Assembly: GCA_964640325.1 (NCBI GenBank)
Contig: CAZXID010000001.1
Location: 92,603-156,602, forward strand
Length of the DNA stretch: 64,000 nucleotides
Source: DAOQAU01 sp964640325
GTDB taxonomy: Bacteria; Cyanobacteriota; Vampirovibrionia; Gastranaerophilales; Gastranaerophilaceae
Reading direction: 5' to 3'
Part shown: positions 43,790 to 51,938 of the stretch, one piece after another
How positions within the stretch are numbered: the stretch's first letter is position 1
How the letters are laid out: each line of letters opens with the position of its first letter
Position numbers and translations under genes: made by a program
The notes under the pieces: model-generated
Seen by the model: only the letters and a program-made list of their open reading frames with translations
Database searches by the model: none
Told to the model about the DNA's origin: nothing

Positions 43790-44362
43790 CCAGCTTTTAA
43801 AAAAGTTTATTCCTGCTTTTGAACTTTTCTCGGGGTGAAATTGTACCGCGGTAACATTTTTGTATTCTACAGATGCCGCAAAATTTATATGATAATCGCA
43901 AGTTGAAGAAATTAGCGCTTTGTCTTGCGGGCAGACGTAATAAGAATTTACAAAGTAAAAATAATCGTCTGTTAAATAAGTGTTTTGTTTGGTTGTTATA
44001 ATTTTATTCCAGCCGATTTGGGGGATTTTGCCTTGGGCAAATTTTTTGACCTCGCCTTTGAATATTCCCAGACCTTTTACACCATTTGCCTCGGCACTTT
44101 TTTCAAAAAGCACCTGCAAGCCTAGGCAAATTCCTAAAAATTTTGCATCATTTGAAATGACATTTTTAATTGGTTCAATAAGTTTTTTTTCTTTAAGATT
44201 TTTCATCGCTTGAGCAAAATGACCTTGTCCCGGGAAAATTATTGCTTGGGCGGCTTCAATTTCTTTAGGGTCGGAAGAAATTTTGTATTTTGTATTTAAA
44301 AAATCAAGCATATTGCAGATGCTTTTTAAATTTCCCGCTTCGTAATCGACAATTGTAATCAT
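43778..44362 (-). CDS. hisH: Imidazole glycerol phosphate synthase, glutaminase subunit HisH
   Basis: The 194-residue class I glutaminase has a P-loop-like start (TIVDYEAGNLKSICNMLDFL), the oxyanion FPGQGHFAQAMKNL, the nucleophile cysteine in AKFLGICLGLQVLFEKSAEA and the His/Glu pair in VTAVQFHPEKSSKAGINFFK. It usually works with HisF in histidine and purine-precursor synthesis; no hisF is nearby. It could also be the partner of the PseA/PtmG-type amidotransferase at 11.8 kb (inference). Confidence 0.85.
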   Translation of the reverse strand: MITIVDYEAGNLKSICNMLDFLNTKYKISSDPKEIEAAQAIIFPGQGHFAQAMKNLKEKKLIEPIKNVISNDAKFLGICLGLQVLFEKSAEANGVKGLGIFKGEVKKFAQGKIPQIGWNKIITTKQNTYLTDDYFYFVNSYYVCPQDKALISSTCDYHINFAASVEYKNVTAVQFHPEKSSKAGINFFKSWLNG

Positions 44363-44646
44363 AAGTTTATTTTATCAGTAAATGGAAAATAGTAAATAGT
44401 GAATGATTTGGATTAATGCTAAAGTTCTTCACGTCATTGCGAGGCGAAGCCGAAGCAATCCAAAATGTTTTAAATGGTTATTTTGCCTCATTTCTTTTCT
44501 TTGGTTCTGTTTCTTTTCTTGTTTAATCGCAAAAACTTCGCAATGACAACATAAAAATAAGGTGGGATGAAATCCCGCCTTACTCTATTTACTATTTACT
44601 TCAATGGATAGATCCCGCATCAAGTGCAGGATGACAAGGATAGTGG

Positions 44647-44693
44647 ACAAACAAAGGGCTCGGTTTTTTTCAAAAACCGAGCCCTTTGTTTGT
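44647..44693 (-). terminator. Hairpin after ppdK
   Basis: A perfect 22-bp stem (ACAAACAAAGGGCTCGGTTTTT and its complement) with a 3-base loop lies about 130 bases beyond the ppdK stop. Its built-in T runs on both strands allow termination in either direction. Confidence 0.8.
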
Positions 44694-44740
44694 ATATGTT
44701 GTTGGTGTGGAAACCCCAACCTACTGTTTTATTATTTTAC

Positions 44741-44810
44741 GTCATGCTGAATTTATTTCAGCATCGCAAGGTCGTTCGTTTATGAGATCCTGAAACAAGT
44801 TCAGGATGAC
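44741..44810. repeat. Double-palindrome REP-like unit, copy 1
   Basis: The unit has GTCATGCTGAATTTATTTCA at one end and CTGAAACAAGTTCAGGATGAC-type sequence at the other, joined by about 23 variable bases. A second copy lies at 61370-61442 in the opposite orientation. Outer GTCAT/ATGAC bases mirror each other. Confidence 0.75.
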
Positions 44811-44819
44811 GTATTTGCT

Positions 44820-47483
44820 TTAGTTGTGAGAAACAGCAAGTGAACCTTCTTCGACAACCGCTTGAGCCGCAGCTAATCTTGCTTGAGGAACTCTAAACGG
44901 TGAGCATGAAACGTAATTCAAACCGAGTTTGTGGCAGAATTTAACCGAATCAGGATCGCCGCCGTGTTCTCCGCAGATTCCGCGTTTCAAATTAGGTCTT
45001 ACAGGAAGTGCTTTGTCCAATGCGATTTGCATTAATTGTCCTACGCCTTCTGTATCCAAAGTTTCAAACGGGTTTCTTGCCAAGATTTTTTGCTCAACAT
45101 AATTTGTTAAGAATTTACCTTCAGCATCGTCTCTTGAATAGCCGAATGTCATTTGAGTCAAGTCATTTGTCCCGAATGAGAAGAACTCCGCGTATTCAGC
45201 GATTTGGTCTGCTGTAAGTGCCGCGCGAGGAATCTCAATCATTGTTCCGAACATATAATCAACATCAACGCCTTTTTCTGCCATAACTTCTTTTGCCACT
45301 CTTTCAAGCAAAGTTTGAACAGTTTTAAGCTCGTTAACGTGTCCGATTAGAGGAATCATGATTTCAGGTTTAACGTTAATTCCTTCTCTTTTCAAGTCGC
45401 AACAAGCCAAGAATATTGCTCTAACTTGCATTTCGTTGATTTCAGGGTAAGTCAAACCTAATCTGCAGCCTCTTAGCCCCATCATAGGGTTAGATTCAGA
45501 CAAGTTTTCAACTATATGTAAAAGGTTTTCTTTTTCTTTATAATCTTGACCTTTAGCTTTCAAAGTCGCAACTTCAGCGATTAATTCCTCTTTTGAAGGT
45601 AAAAATTCATGAAGCGGAGGGTCAAGCAATCTGACTGTCATAGGAAGTTCGCCCATAGCTTTGAACATCGCATAAAAGTCGTTATATTGCATAGGAAGCA
45701 ATTTGTCTAATGCTTCTTTTCTGGCTTCAGGTGTTCCTGCAATAATCATTTTTTGTACCCAAGGAAGTCTTTCAGGATCCATAAACATGTGTTCTGTTCT
45801 GCAAAGGCCAACCCCTTTAGCGCCTAATTCCAACGCTTTTGCGACGTCAGCCGGTGTGTCGGCGTTTGCTCTTACCTGAAGTCTTTTGATTTCATCAACC
45901 CATTTAAACAATGTGTCGAATTTATCATCCATTTCAGGGATGATAGTAGAAACAGCCCCTTCCATAACTTCGCCTGTTCCGCCATCTAAAGAAATAATAT
46001 CGTCTTTATGGAACACTTGTCCGTTAGATGCTGTTAAGGTTTCGTTTTTAAGGTCAATTTTTAAGTCTTCGCAACCTGCAACGCATGGCTTGCCCATTCC
46101 TTTTGCAACAACCGCAGCGTGTGATGTCATACCGCCTCTGAGTGTCAATACACCTTGAGCCGCTATCATACCGTGAATATCATCAGGGCAAGTTTCTATC
46201 CTCACCAAGATTACTTTTTCGCCGTTTGTTCCGCGCTCAGCCGCTTCATCAGTGTTGAATACGATTTTACCGACAGCTGCACCGGGAGATGCTGCAAGAC
46301 CTGTAGCCAATTTAACTGCGTGTTTTTTAGCATCTAAATCAAAGCTCGGTAATAACAACTGATACAATTGATAAGGATCAACCAACTGGATTGCTCTTTC
46401 TTTTGTAATAATACCTTCGTTGGCCAATTCAACGGCAATTCTTACGGCAGCAGCAGCAGTTCTTTTACCATTTCTTGTCTGAAGGATGTATAATTTGCCT
46501 CTTTCAATTGTAAATTCCATATCTTGAACATCTTTGTAGCCTTTTTCAAGTTTTTTTGCGATGTCAACATATTGTTTGTATAATTCAGGCATTTCGGTTT
46601 CAAGTTCCGCGATTTGTTTTGGAGTTCTGATACCTGCAACAACGTCTTCACCTTGAGCATTAGTCAAATATTCACCGTAGAATTTGTTTTCGCCTGTGGA
46701 TGGGTTTCTTGTGAAGGAAACACCTGTGGCAGAATCGTCGCCCATGTTACCAAATACCATTGTTTGAACGTTTACTGCTGTACCGTAGTTGTGGTCAATT
46801 TTATAGTGGTTACGGTAAGCCACCGCACGAGGAATGTTCCAAGACTTAAATACGGCTTCAATTGCAGCTTGCAGTTGGACATAAGGATCTTGAGGAAAGT
46901 CTTTTCCTGTTTCATTTTTAATAATTTCTTTATAAGCGGGAATCAAAGATTTTAAACCTTCAACAGAAACTTCTGTATCAAGTTTAACGCCTTCTCTTGC
47001 TTTAACTTGGTCTAAAACATGTTCAAATTTGTCTCTTTCAATATCCCAAGCAACAGAGCCGAACATCGTTAAGAAACGGCGATAGCTGTCATAAGCAAAT
47101 CTCTCGTTGTTTGTTAAATTAATCATTCCTTGGAGTGTTTCATCATTTAATCCAAGGTTTAAGATAGTTTCCATCATGCCGGGCATAGAAAGTCTTGCAC
47201 CTGAACGGACTGAAACTAAAAGCGGATTTGAAGCATCTCCAAATTTTTTACCTGTGTTGAATTCAACATCAGATAACGCTTTTCTAACTTCATCCATAAC
47301 GCCTTCAGGCATGTTGTTCCCGTTGTTGATATAGTCCATACAAGTTTCTGTTGTGATTGTTAATCCGGGGGGGACGGGTAATCCTAAGTTTGTCATTTCG
47401 GCTAAATTTGCGCCTTTTCCGCCAAGAAGATTCTTCATTGAAGCATCCCCTTCTCTAAAAAGCCATACTCTTTTTTGTGTCAT
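44820..47483 (-). CDS. ppdK: Pyruvate, phosphate dikinase
   Basis: The 887-residue protein has the N-terminal ATP-grasp part (KNLLGGKGANLAEMTNLGLP and VSVRSGARLSMPGMMETILN), the swinging His domain (VLTLRGGMTSHAAVVAKGMG KPCVAGC) and the PEP-binding TIM barrel (RTEHMFMDPERLPWVQKMII, FSFGTNDLTQMTFGYSRDDA, GICGEHGGDPDSV). It interconverts pyruvate, ATP and phosphate with PEP, AMP and PPi, and acts in glycolysis of many anaerobes. Full-length. GGAG lies before the ATG and a hairpin ends the transcript. Confidence 0.96.
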   Translation of the reverse strand: MTQKRVWLFREGDASMKNLLGGKGANLAEMTNLGLPVPPGLTITTETCMDYINNGNNMPEGVMDEVRKALSDVEFNTGKKFGDASNPLLVSVRSGARLSMPGMMETILNLGLNDETLQGMINLTNNERFAYDSYRRFLTMFGSVAWDIERDKFEHVLDQVKAREGVKLDTEVSVEGLKSLIPAYKEIIKNETGKDFPQDPYVQLQAAIEAVFKSWNIPRAVAYRNHYKIDHNYGTAVNVQTMVFGNMGDDSATGVSFTRNPSTGENKFYGEYLTNAQGEDVVAGIRTPKQIAELETEMPELYKQYVDIAKKLEKGYKDVQDMEFTIERGKLYILQTRNGKRTAAAAVRIAVELANEGIITKERAIQLVDPYQLYQLLLPSFDLDAKKHAVKLATGLAASPGAAVGKIVFNTDEAAERGTNGEKVILVRIETCPDDIHGMIAAQGVLTLRGGMTSHAAVVAKGMGKPCVAGCEDLKIDLKNETLTASNGQVFHKDDIISLDGGTGEVMEGAVSTIIPEMDDKFDTLFKWVDEIKRLQVRANADTPADVAKALELGAKGVGLCRTEHMFMDPERLPWVQKMIIAGTPEARKEALDKLLPMQYNDFYAMFKAMGELPMTVRLLDPPLHEFLPSKEELIAEVATLKAKGQDYKEKENLLHIVENLSESNPMMGLRGCRLGLTYPEINEMQVRAIFLACCDLKREGINVKPEIMIPLIGHVNELKTVQTLLERVAKEVMAEKGVDVDYMFGTMIEIPRAALTADQIAEYAEFFSFGTNDLTQMTFGYSRDDAEGKFLTNYVEQKILARNPFETLDTEGVGQLMQIALDKALPVRPNLKRGICGEHGGDPDSVKFCHKLGLNYVSCSPFRVPQARLAAAQAVVEEGSLAVSHN

Positions 47484-47616
47484 TTTGTTTCTCCTTCTTT
47501 ATCTAAAATAACATTGCAAACATAGTACATGTTACCAATAGCCTAGCACAAACATAATCAAACTCAAATATTAATTTGGTTTGTTCATTATTTTTTTTTA
47601 TGATTAAATAATCTGT

Positions 47617-48825
47617 ATGCAAGAATTTGAGTTGAAAAACAAAATAAAAATCGTTTGCAGGCAAAATAAAAATACGCCCAGAGTGGCTTTGAGCTTTAAC
47701 TTTGCCATAAATGAGCCTGAAAATGTCGCAGGAGTTTATTGTTTGATGAGCAGGCTGCTTTTACAAGGTACAAAAAACCGCACCTCGGAAGAACTTGCAA
47801 TCGAATTGGATGAAAATGCTATTGAATTTAATTGCGATATGAAACAGGATTACTTGCGTTTCCGCTTTGTTTGCTTGAATGAAGATTTTGAAAAGGCACT
47901 TGAAATAACCTCAGATGTGATTAAAAATTCCACTTTTGAAGAATTTGATAAAGAAAAAAACAAAATGCAAGGCGAAATCACAGCAGAACTTGATTCTGCA
48001 AAGACAAAAGCACTTGACAATTATTATAAAACCATCTTTGATGGACATTTTTACGGAAATACTTATACAAAAATGCTTGAAAATATGGATAAAATTTCAA
48101 AAGAAGACGTAATAAAAAGTTTTGAAAAAATAGTTTTTGAAGGTAAAAAAGTTTTAGCAGTTGTGGGCGATATAAAAGAAGATGAGGCCAAACACCTTTT
48201 AAATAAGTATTTTGGTGATATTGAAAATTCAAGTATAAAAGTGCAAAATATTCAAACTCCCATTTTAAAAGAGGCAAAAACAGTTGAAATAATAAAAAGT
48301 GATGCCCAGCAGGCGCAAATTATACAAGGTTGGATTTTTCCGACTTTTGACAGTAATGATTATCCAGCATTGATTCTTACCAACGTAATTTTGGGCTCGG
48401 CGGGACTTTCTTCAAGATTATTTCTTGAATTGAGAGATAAAAAAGGACTTGCCTATACGGTAAGAAGTGCTTATGAGCCCAACCAAAAATGCGCAAATTT
48501 CAGCATTTATATTGGAACAGAGCCTAAAAACATACAAACTTCAATTGAAGGTTTTGAGGCTGAAATTTTAAAATTAAAACAAATTCTTGTAGGTCAAGAA
48601 GAACTTGAAAATGCCAAAAATAACTTGATAGGAAAACAGCAATTTATTTCTGAAACCAACTCCCAGCAAGCAAGCCAGCTTGCATATTATGGGATTATGG
48701 GGTTGGGCTTTGATTATCAGCAAAATATTATTGAAAGAATTAAAAAAGTAACGTCAGCCCAAATTCAAGAGTGTGCAAATAAATATTTTAATGATAAATT
48801 TGTTGTTTCTATTTTGCGCCCATAG
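47617..48825 (+). CDS. M16-family peptidase subunit lacking the zinc site
   Basis: The 402-residue protein has the M16 fold: a first half with ENVAGVYCLMSRLLLQGTKN where active members have HxxEH, and a second half with LILTNVILGSAGLSSRLFLE and RDKKGLAYTVRSAYE, the R/Y substrate-binding pair. Zinc ligands are absent, so it is not the catalytic subunit. In some bacteria M16 proteases are heterodimers of one zinc-bearing and one R/Y-bearing chain; the partner is not in this window. The start at 47617 has only weak SD support. Confidence 0.82.
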   Translation: MQEFELKNKIKIVCRQNKNTPRVALSFNFAINEPENVAGVYCLMSRLLLQGTKNRTSEELAIELDENAIEFNCDMKQDYLRFRFVCLNEDFEKALEITSDVIKNSTFEEFDKEKNKMQGEITAELDSAKTKALDNYYKTIFDGHFYGNTYTKMLENMDKISKEDVIKSFEKIVFEGKKVLAVVGDIKEDEAKHLLNKYFGDIENSSIKVQNIQTPILKEAKTVEIIKSDAQQAQIIQGWIFPTFDSNDYPALILTNVILGSAGLSSRLFLELRDKKGLAYTVRSAYEPNQKCANFSIYIGTEPKNIQTSIEGFEAEILKLKQILVGQEELENAKNNLIGKQQFISETNSQQASQLAYYGIMGLGFDYQQNIIERIKKVTSAQIQECANKYFNDKFVVSILRP

Positions 48826-48827
48826 AT

Positions 48828-49430
48828 TTATTGAATTGTAAATTTATCGCCTTTATCTATAAGAACTTGCTCAAAGGCTTTTTTTGTTTTTTGTTGAAAA
48901 ACATCTTCCCTCAGATAACTTGTAAACTTGGTAGAAACTCTCCAAACGTCAGAATTACCATCGTAAGACAAATTTGCATAATCCAGCTCTGAGAGTCCTT
49001 GGAGTTTAGAGTAGGGAATATTTAATTTTTGAATAAATCTTTCAAGAAATTTGAAAAATAAAGGAGAATTCTCATACCCCTTTGATGTTTTTATGTCTTT
49101 GCTTCCTATCAAAAGCGCTCTTTCGATTTTATTATCGCCGATTTTTTGTATTAATTCCCTTTGGAGTTGTTCGAGGTTAAGATTTTCTATATCATTAGGG
49201 TCAAGATGAAACATCAAAACTTTACGCTGCCCATTTTGATTTATGACAAATCCGCCGGCACTGCAAGTTCTTACTTGTTCGGTATAAGCCTCTTTTGCAA
49301 GCAGGCTTTTTTTTAAAGTGCAAGGGTAGCCGGTTTCCAAATGTCGCCCCATTTTTTTGATTATTCTGATGTGTTCTTCACATGGGGTAAAGATTATTCT
49401 TGATGTGAAGCTTATTTTTGAACTTTGCAC
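48828..49430 (-). CDS. Conserved Cys/His protein with ISFTSRI leader, copy 1
   Basis: The 200-residue protein starts with a GTG preceded by AAAGGATT. The N terminus is MQSSKISFTSRIIFT, as in the neighbouring paralogue. The core shows AYTEQVRTCSAGGFVI, then KVLMFHLDPND, with Cys and His 19 residues apart, and an IERALLIGSKDIK loop. That pattern resembles the Cys-His site of CheD-type deamidases, but similarity is too faint to assign. No signal peptide or membrane segment. Function unknown. Confidence 0.65.
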   Translation of the reverse strand: MQSSKISFTSRIIFTPCEEHIRIIKKMGRHLETGYPCTLKKSLLAKEAYTEQVRTCSAGGFVINQNGQRKVLMFHLDPNDIENLNLEQLQRELIQKIGDNKIERALLIGSKDIKTSKGYENSPLFFKFLERFIQKLNIPYSKLQGLSELDYANLSYDGNSDVWRVSTKFTSYLREDVFQQKTKKAFEQVLIDKGDKFTIQ

Positions 49431-49470
49431 TTTTTAATCCTTTTTTCCTATGTGAAGTTTATTTTTGTAT

Positions 49471-50121
49471 TTATTTGGCAGAAAAATCTGAAATAACAGT
49501 ATCTTTTGGTGAAATTACAATCTCATCAAAATCAGGTAAAATGTTAAGTCCTTTTGGAATATTTTCAAATTTTTCTGTAGCTCTGGTGGTAATTGTCCAC
49601 TGGTCATTAACAGAGTTATATGCAATTCGCGAATTTTGTCCGCCAATATTTTGGCCTTTAAATTTTGTATATGGAATTTTAAGTCCTTCCATAAAATTTT
49701 CAAAATCATCAAATATTTCCATGCTTATTTTGCATATTTTTTTAATATATTCACTTGGCAGAAAAGACGGGGAAAAATCTTTTTTTCCGCCTATCAGAAA
49801 GCCTTGGACGGGTTTATCTTTGCCTATTTTTTTTAATAAATATTCTTTGACTTTTGAAAAGTCTATTTTGGAGTCGTCTTCCAAAGTCGGATTAATATGA
49901 AACATGACGACCCTTTTTTTGCCTTTTGTTTCAGTTATTATCCCGCCTGCGGTGCAATTAAATATTTCTTCTGTATAAGCCTGAGATGCTTTTATAATCT
50001 CATCTGCGCTCCAAGGCCTGTCCACTTTTATTTTTGAGGCGAAAGAATTTAGTTCACTGTTGAAACCTTTTAAGTTTGTAAATAATATTCTTGATGTGAA
50101 ACTTATGTTTGAATCTTGCAT
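49471..50121 (-). CDS. Conserved Cys/His protein with ISFTSRI leader, copy 2
   Basis: The start at 50121 (MQDSNISFTSRILFT) is preferred over an upstream ATG because AAAGG precedes it and it aligns with copy 1. The 216-residue protein shares AYTEEIFNCTAGGIITETKG, KRVVMFHINPT (Cys and His 19 residues apart) and VQGFLIGGKKDF with copy 1; the rest differs strongly. The first 35 bases of the two genes are far more alike than the rest. The pair arose by tandem duplication. Function unknown. Confidence 0.65.
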   Translation of the reverse strand: MQDSNISFTSRILFTNLKGFNSELNSFASKIKVDRPWSADEIIKASQAYTEEIFNCTAGGIITETKGKKRVVMFHINPTLEDDSKIDFSKVKEYLLKKIGKDKPVQGFLIGGKKDFSPSFLPSEYIKKICKISMEIFDDFENFMEGLKIPYTKFKGQNIGGQNSRIAYNSVNDQWTITTRATEKFENIPKGLNILPDFDEIVISPKDTVISDFSAK

Positions 50122-50161
50122 TTTTTGACCTTTTATTGACATAAAAATAAAGTCAAAAAAT

Positions 50162-51007
50162 TTAAAAATTTGCTTTAATTTTGTACTCTTGTAACATTTC
50201 TAAAACATTTTTCAGTTCAAAGTAATAATTTTGTTCTAAAAGTTCGAAAAATCTTTGTGTTGCATTGGGCGCGAGTGCGCGCACTCGCGCCTCTTTATTT
50301 ATAATATCCAAATAAATTCCCTCAACAAATCTTGCAAAAAGTTCTGACGGTTTTGAATAGTATTTGTTGTAGTAGTTTATTCTTCTTGAATTTCTTGCTT
50401 GTTTTCGCTGAAGTGATTTCATGCGCAGGTATGCGCAAAAAGCAGTTGAAATTTCGGGAAAATCTTGCTCTAATTTATCAATCGAAAAAATCTCTACTCG
50501 CCTTAGAAACGGTGAAATAAATTTTACTCTGTCGTATTTAAGCAGATATTTTGCTTTGGACTTTTTTATATACTTGTCAAATTCTTTGAATTTTTTTGAG
50601 CGCATAAATTTAGGGTAAGTTATTTTTATAATATTTTCCTGAATTTTAATTCTCTTTTTAATTTGCTCTTTGTGCTCATAGAGTTTGTGCAGGTGAGAAT
50701 TTTCATCGACAAATTGAGTTACCTGTAGAAGTTCATTTTTAATAATTGGTAAGTCGATAAGTTGATAAGTTGATAAGTTAAAAATTATTTTTAAATCACC
50801 GCCTGTCCTTGCCATATCCGGTTCGAGTTTGTTGTGGATATAGTGGGCAAATTCATGCAGAAGAGTCGGGATAATTCTTTCTTCAGGTATTTTTTTTGAA
50901 ATATCAATGCGATTTTGTCTGAAAAACCCCTGATGTCCGCGGGCTTTTGTGGTGGTCTTAATTTCAAGACTCAGTGATTTAAAATATTTTATTAATTCTT
51001 TTTTCAT
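50162..51007 (-). CDS. Zincin-like putative metallopeptidase
   Basis: The start at 51007 is preferred (AGAGGA just upstream). The 281-residue protein has HExxH in PTLLHEFAHYIHNKL and a Glu-containing helix SELFARFVEGIYLDI further on, as in SprT/M78-like zincins. The region between is lysine-rich and helical. It may be a cytoplasmic peptidase of unknown target. Inside the gene is a 24-base GC-rich perfect palindrome (50268-50291) coding for EARVRALA-type residues. Confidence 0.6.
   Translation of the reverse strand: MKKELIKYFKSLSLEIKTTTKARGHQGFFRQNRIDISKKIPEERIIPTLLHEFAHYIHNKLEPDMARTGGDLKIIFNLSTYQLIDLPIIKNELLQVTQFVDENSHLHKLYEHKEQIKKRIKIQENIIKITYPKFMRSKKFKEFDKYIKKSKAKYLLKYDRVKFISPFLRRVEIFSIDKLEQDFPEISTAFCAYLRMKSLQRKQARNSRRINYYNKYYSKPSELFARFVEGIYLDIINKEARVRALAPNATQRFFELLEQNYYFELKNVLEMLQEYKIKANF
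50268..50291. repeat. 24-bp GC-rich perfect palindrome inside a coding region
   Basis: GGCGCGAGTGCG is followed directly by its exact complement. It has 20 G/C of 24 bases in a gene that is otherwise clearly AT-rich. It keeps the reading frame open. Confidence 0.85.
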
Positions 51008-51134
51008 ATTTCCTCTGGCCAAAATTTTACCATGAAGGATGAAACTTTTGTAAAAATATGTTAAATATTATAGCTCACTTGGGCAATTTATTTTTTCAGC
51101 ACACTTTAATCAAATGGCAGCAAAAGGAGAAAAA

Positions 51135-51572
51135 ATGAAAATTATTCCTATAACAACTTTCCAAATGTTTAATTCGACAAATTTACCATGCAAAAAACCT
51201 TCTTTTAAAGGGGTTATTTCAGATGTTGACGCGGCGAATCAGGAAAGTAAAAAAGAGCAGGATACTTTTTTCAGGTCAGAAGTATATGCCGAGCACAGGA
51301 ATGAAATGGCAGGGCCTTTTATTTGCCATGATGGAACAAGTTACAGCCCCAAGCTGGATGCAGAAATTCAAAATGTAAGAGAAAGACTGGATAAATTAAA
51401 TATTTGCGAAGACGATTTTGAGCAATTATTTAAAACATTTATGGAAGAAAGAAAAATTAATAACGAAATAGAGCCAAATCCTGTTGAATATTATCGTACA
51501 AAAGGATTAAAGCCAATTAAGGATTTTTTGGAATTCTTAGAAAAAATCAAAGAAATGACTACTAAAAATTAA
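51135..51572 (+). CDS. Hypothetical protein with SFKG motif
   Basis: The start at 51135 is preferred over 51114, which contains the ribosome-binding site AAAGGAG. The 145-residue protein begins MKIIPITTFQMFNSTNLPCK and has KKPSFKGVISDVDAAN, then mostly charged helices. No family was recognised. The SFKG motif recurs in the 517-residue protein at 54.8 kb. Confidence 0.6.
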   Translation: MKIIPITTFQMFNSTNLPCKKPSFKGVISDVDAANQESKKEQDTFFRSEVYAEHRNEMAGPFICHDGTSYSPKLDAEIQNVRERLDKLNICEDDFEQLFKTFMEERKINNEIEPNPVEYYRTKGLKPIKDFLEFLEKIKEMTTKN

Positions 51573-51575
51573 AGT

Positions 51576-51890
51576 TTATTTTGTTTCGTGCTCTATCCAT
51601 TTAAGATAAGTTTCATCGGCCTCAACCATCGGCAGGGCTATAATTTCAGGTACATTATAAGAGTGCATGTCCTGAATTCTTATTCTTACTCTTTCAAAAA
51701 GTTCTTTTCTGGTTTTGATAATCATCATGGCTTCGTGTTCTTCGCAAATTTCGCCGTCCCATGAAAAAACAGATTCCATTTTGTCTATAATATTTACACA
51801 TGCGGCAAGTTTTTTTTCAACAAGAGCCTTTGCTATTTCTTTGCCTTCTTTTTTGTTTGGCACTGTGCAGTAGATTACAATGTATTCCAT
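51576..51890 (-). CDS. cutA: Divalent cation tolerance protein CutA
   Basis: The 104-residue protein shows the trimeric CutA1 pattern: VIYCTVPNKKEGKEIAKALV, KLAACVNIIDKMESVFSWDG and HSYNVPEIIALPMVEADETY LKWI. It may bind copper and other metals. Length is normal. It converges with the SFKG protein gene with a 3-base gap. Confidence 0.92.
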   Translation of the reverse strand: MEYIVIYCTVPNKKEGKEIAKALVEKKLAACVNIIDKMESVFSWDGEICEEHEAMMIIKTRKELFERVRIRIQDMHSYNVPEIIALPMVEADETYLKWIEHETK

Positions 51891-51938
51891 TTTTGTTATC
51901 TCCTTGTTTTCTGTTTATAAGATTATTATCTGATAATC

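Larger units (their letters stand above)
44363..44819. repeat. 457-base gap built of short repeats
   Basis: No gene is visible. It holds a TAAATGGAAAATAGTAAATAG stretch near 44380, TCATTGCGAGGCGAAGCCGA at about 44434, a CTATTTACTATTTACTTC stretch near 44584, a partial CAGGATGAC unit at about 44626, a terminator hairpin, and a 70-base double-palindrome unit at 44741-44810. Each type recurs elsewhere in the window. Confidence 0.75.

Noticed and set aside
50741..50780. GATAAGTTGATAAGTTGATAAG tandem run
   Set aside because: It lies inside the zincin gene, keeps the frame and codes for a plausible segment (STYQL), so it is noted but not called a separate repeat element.
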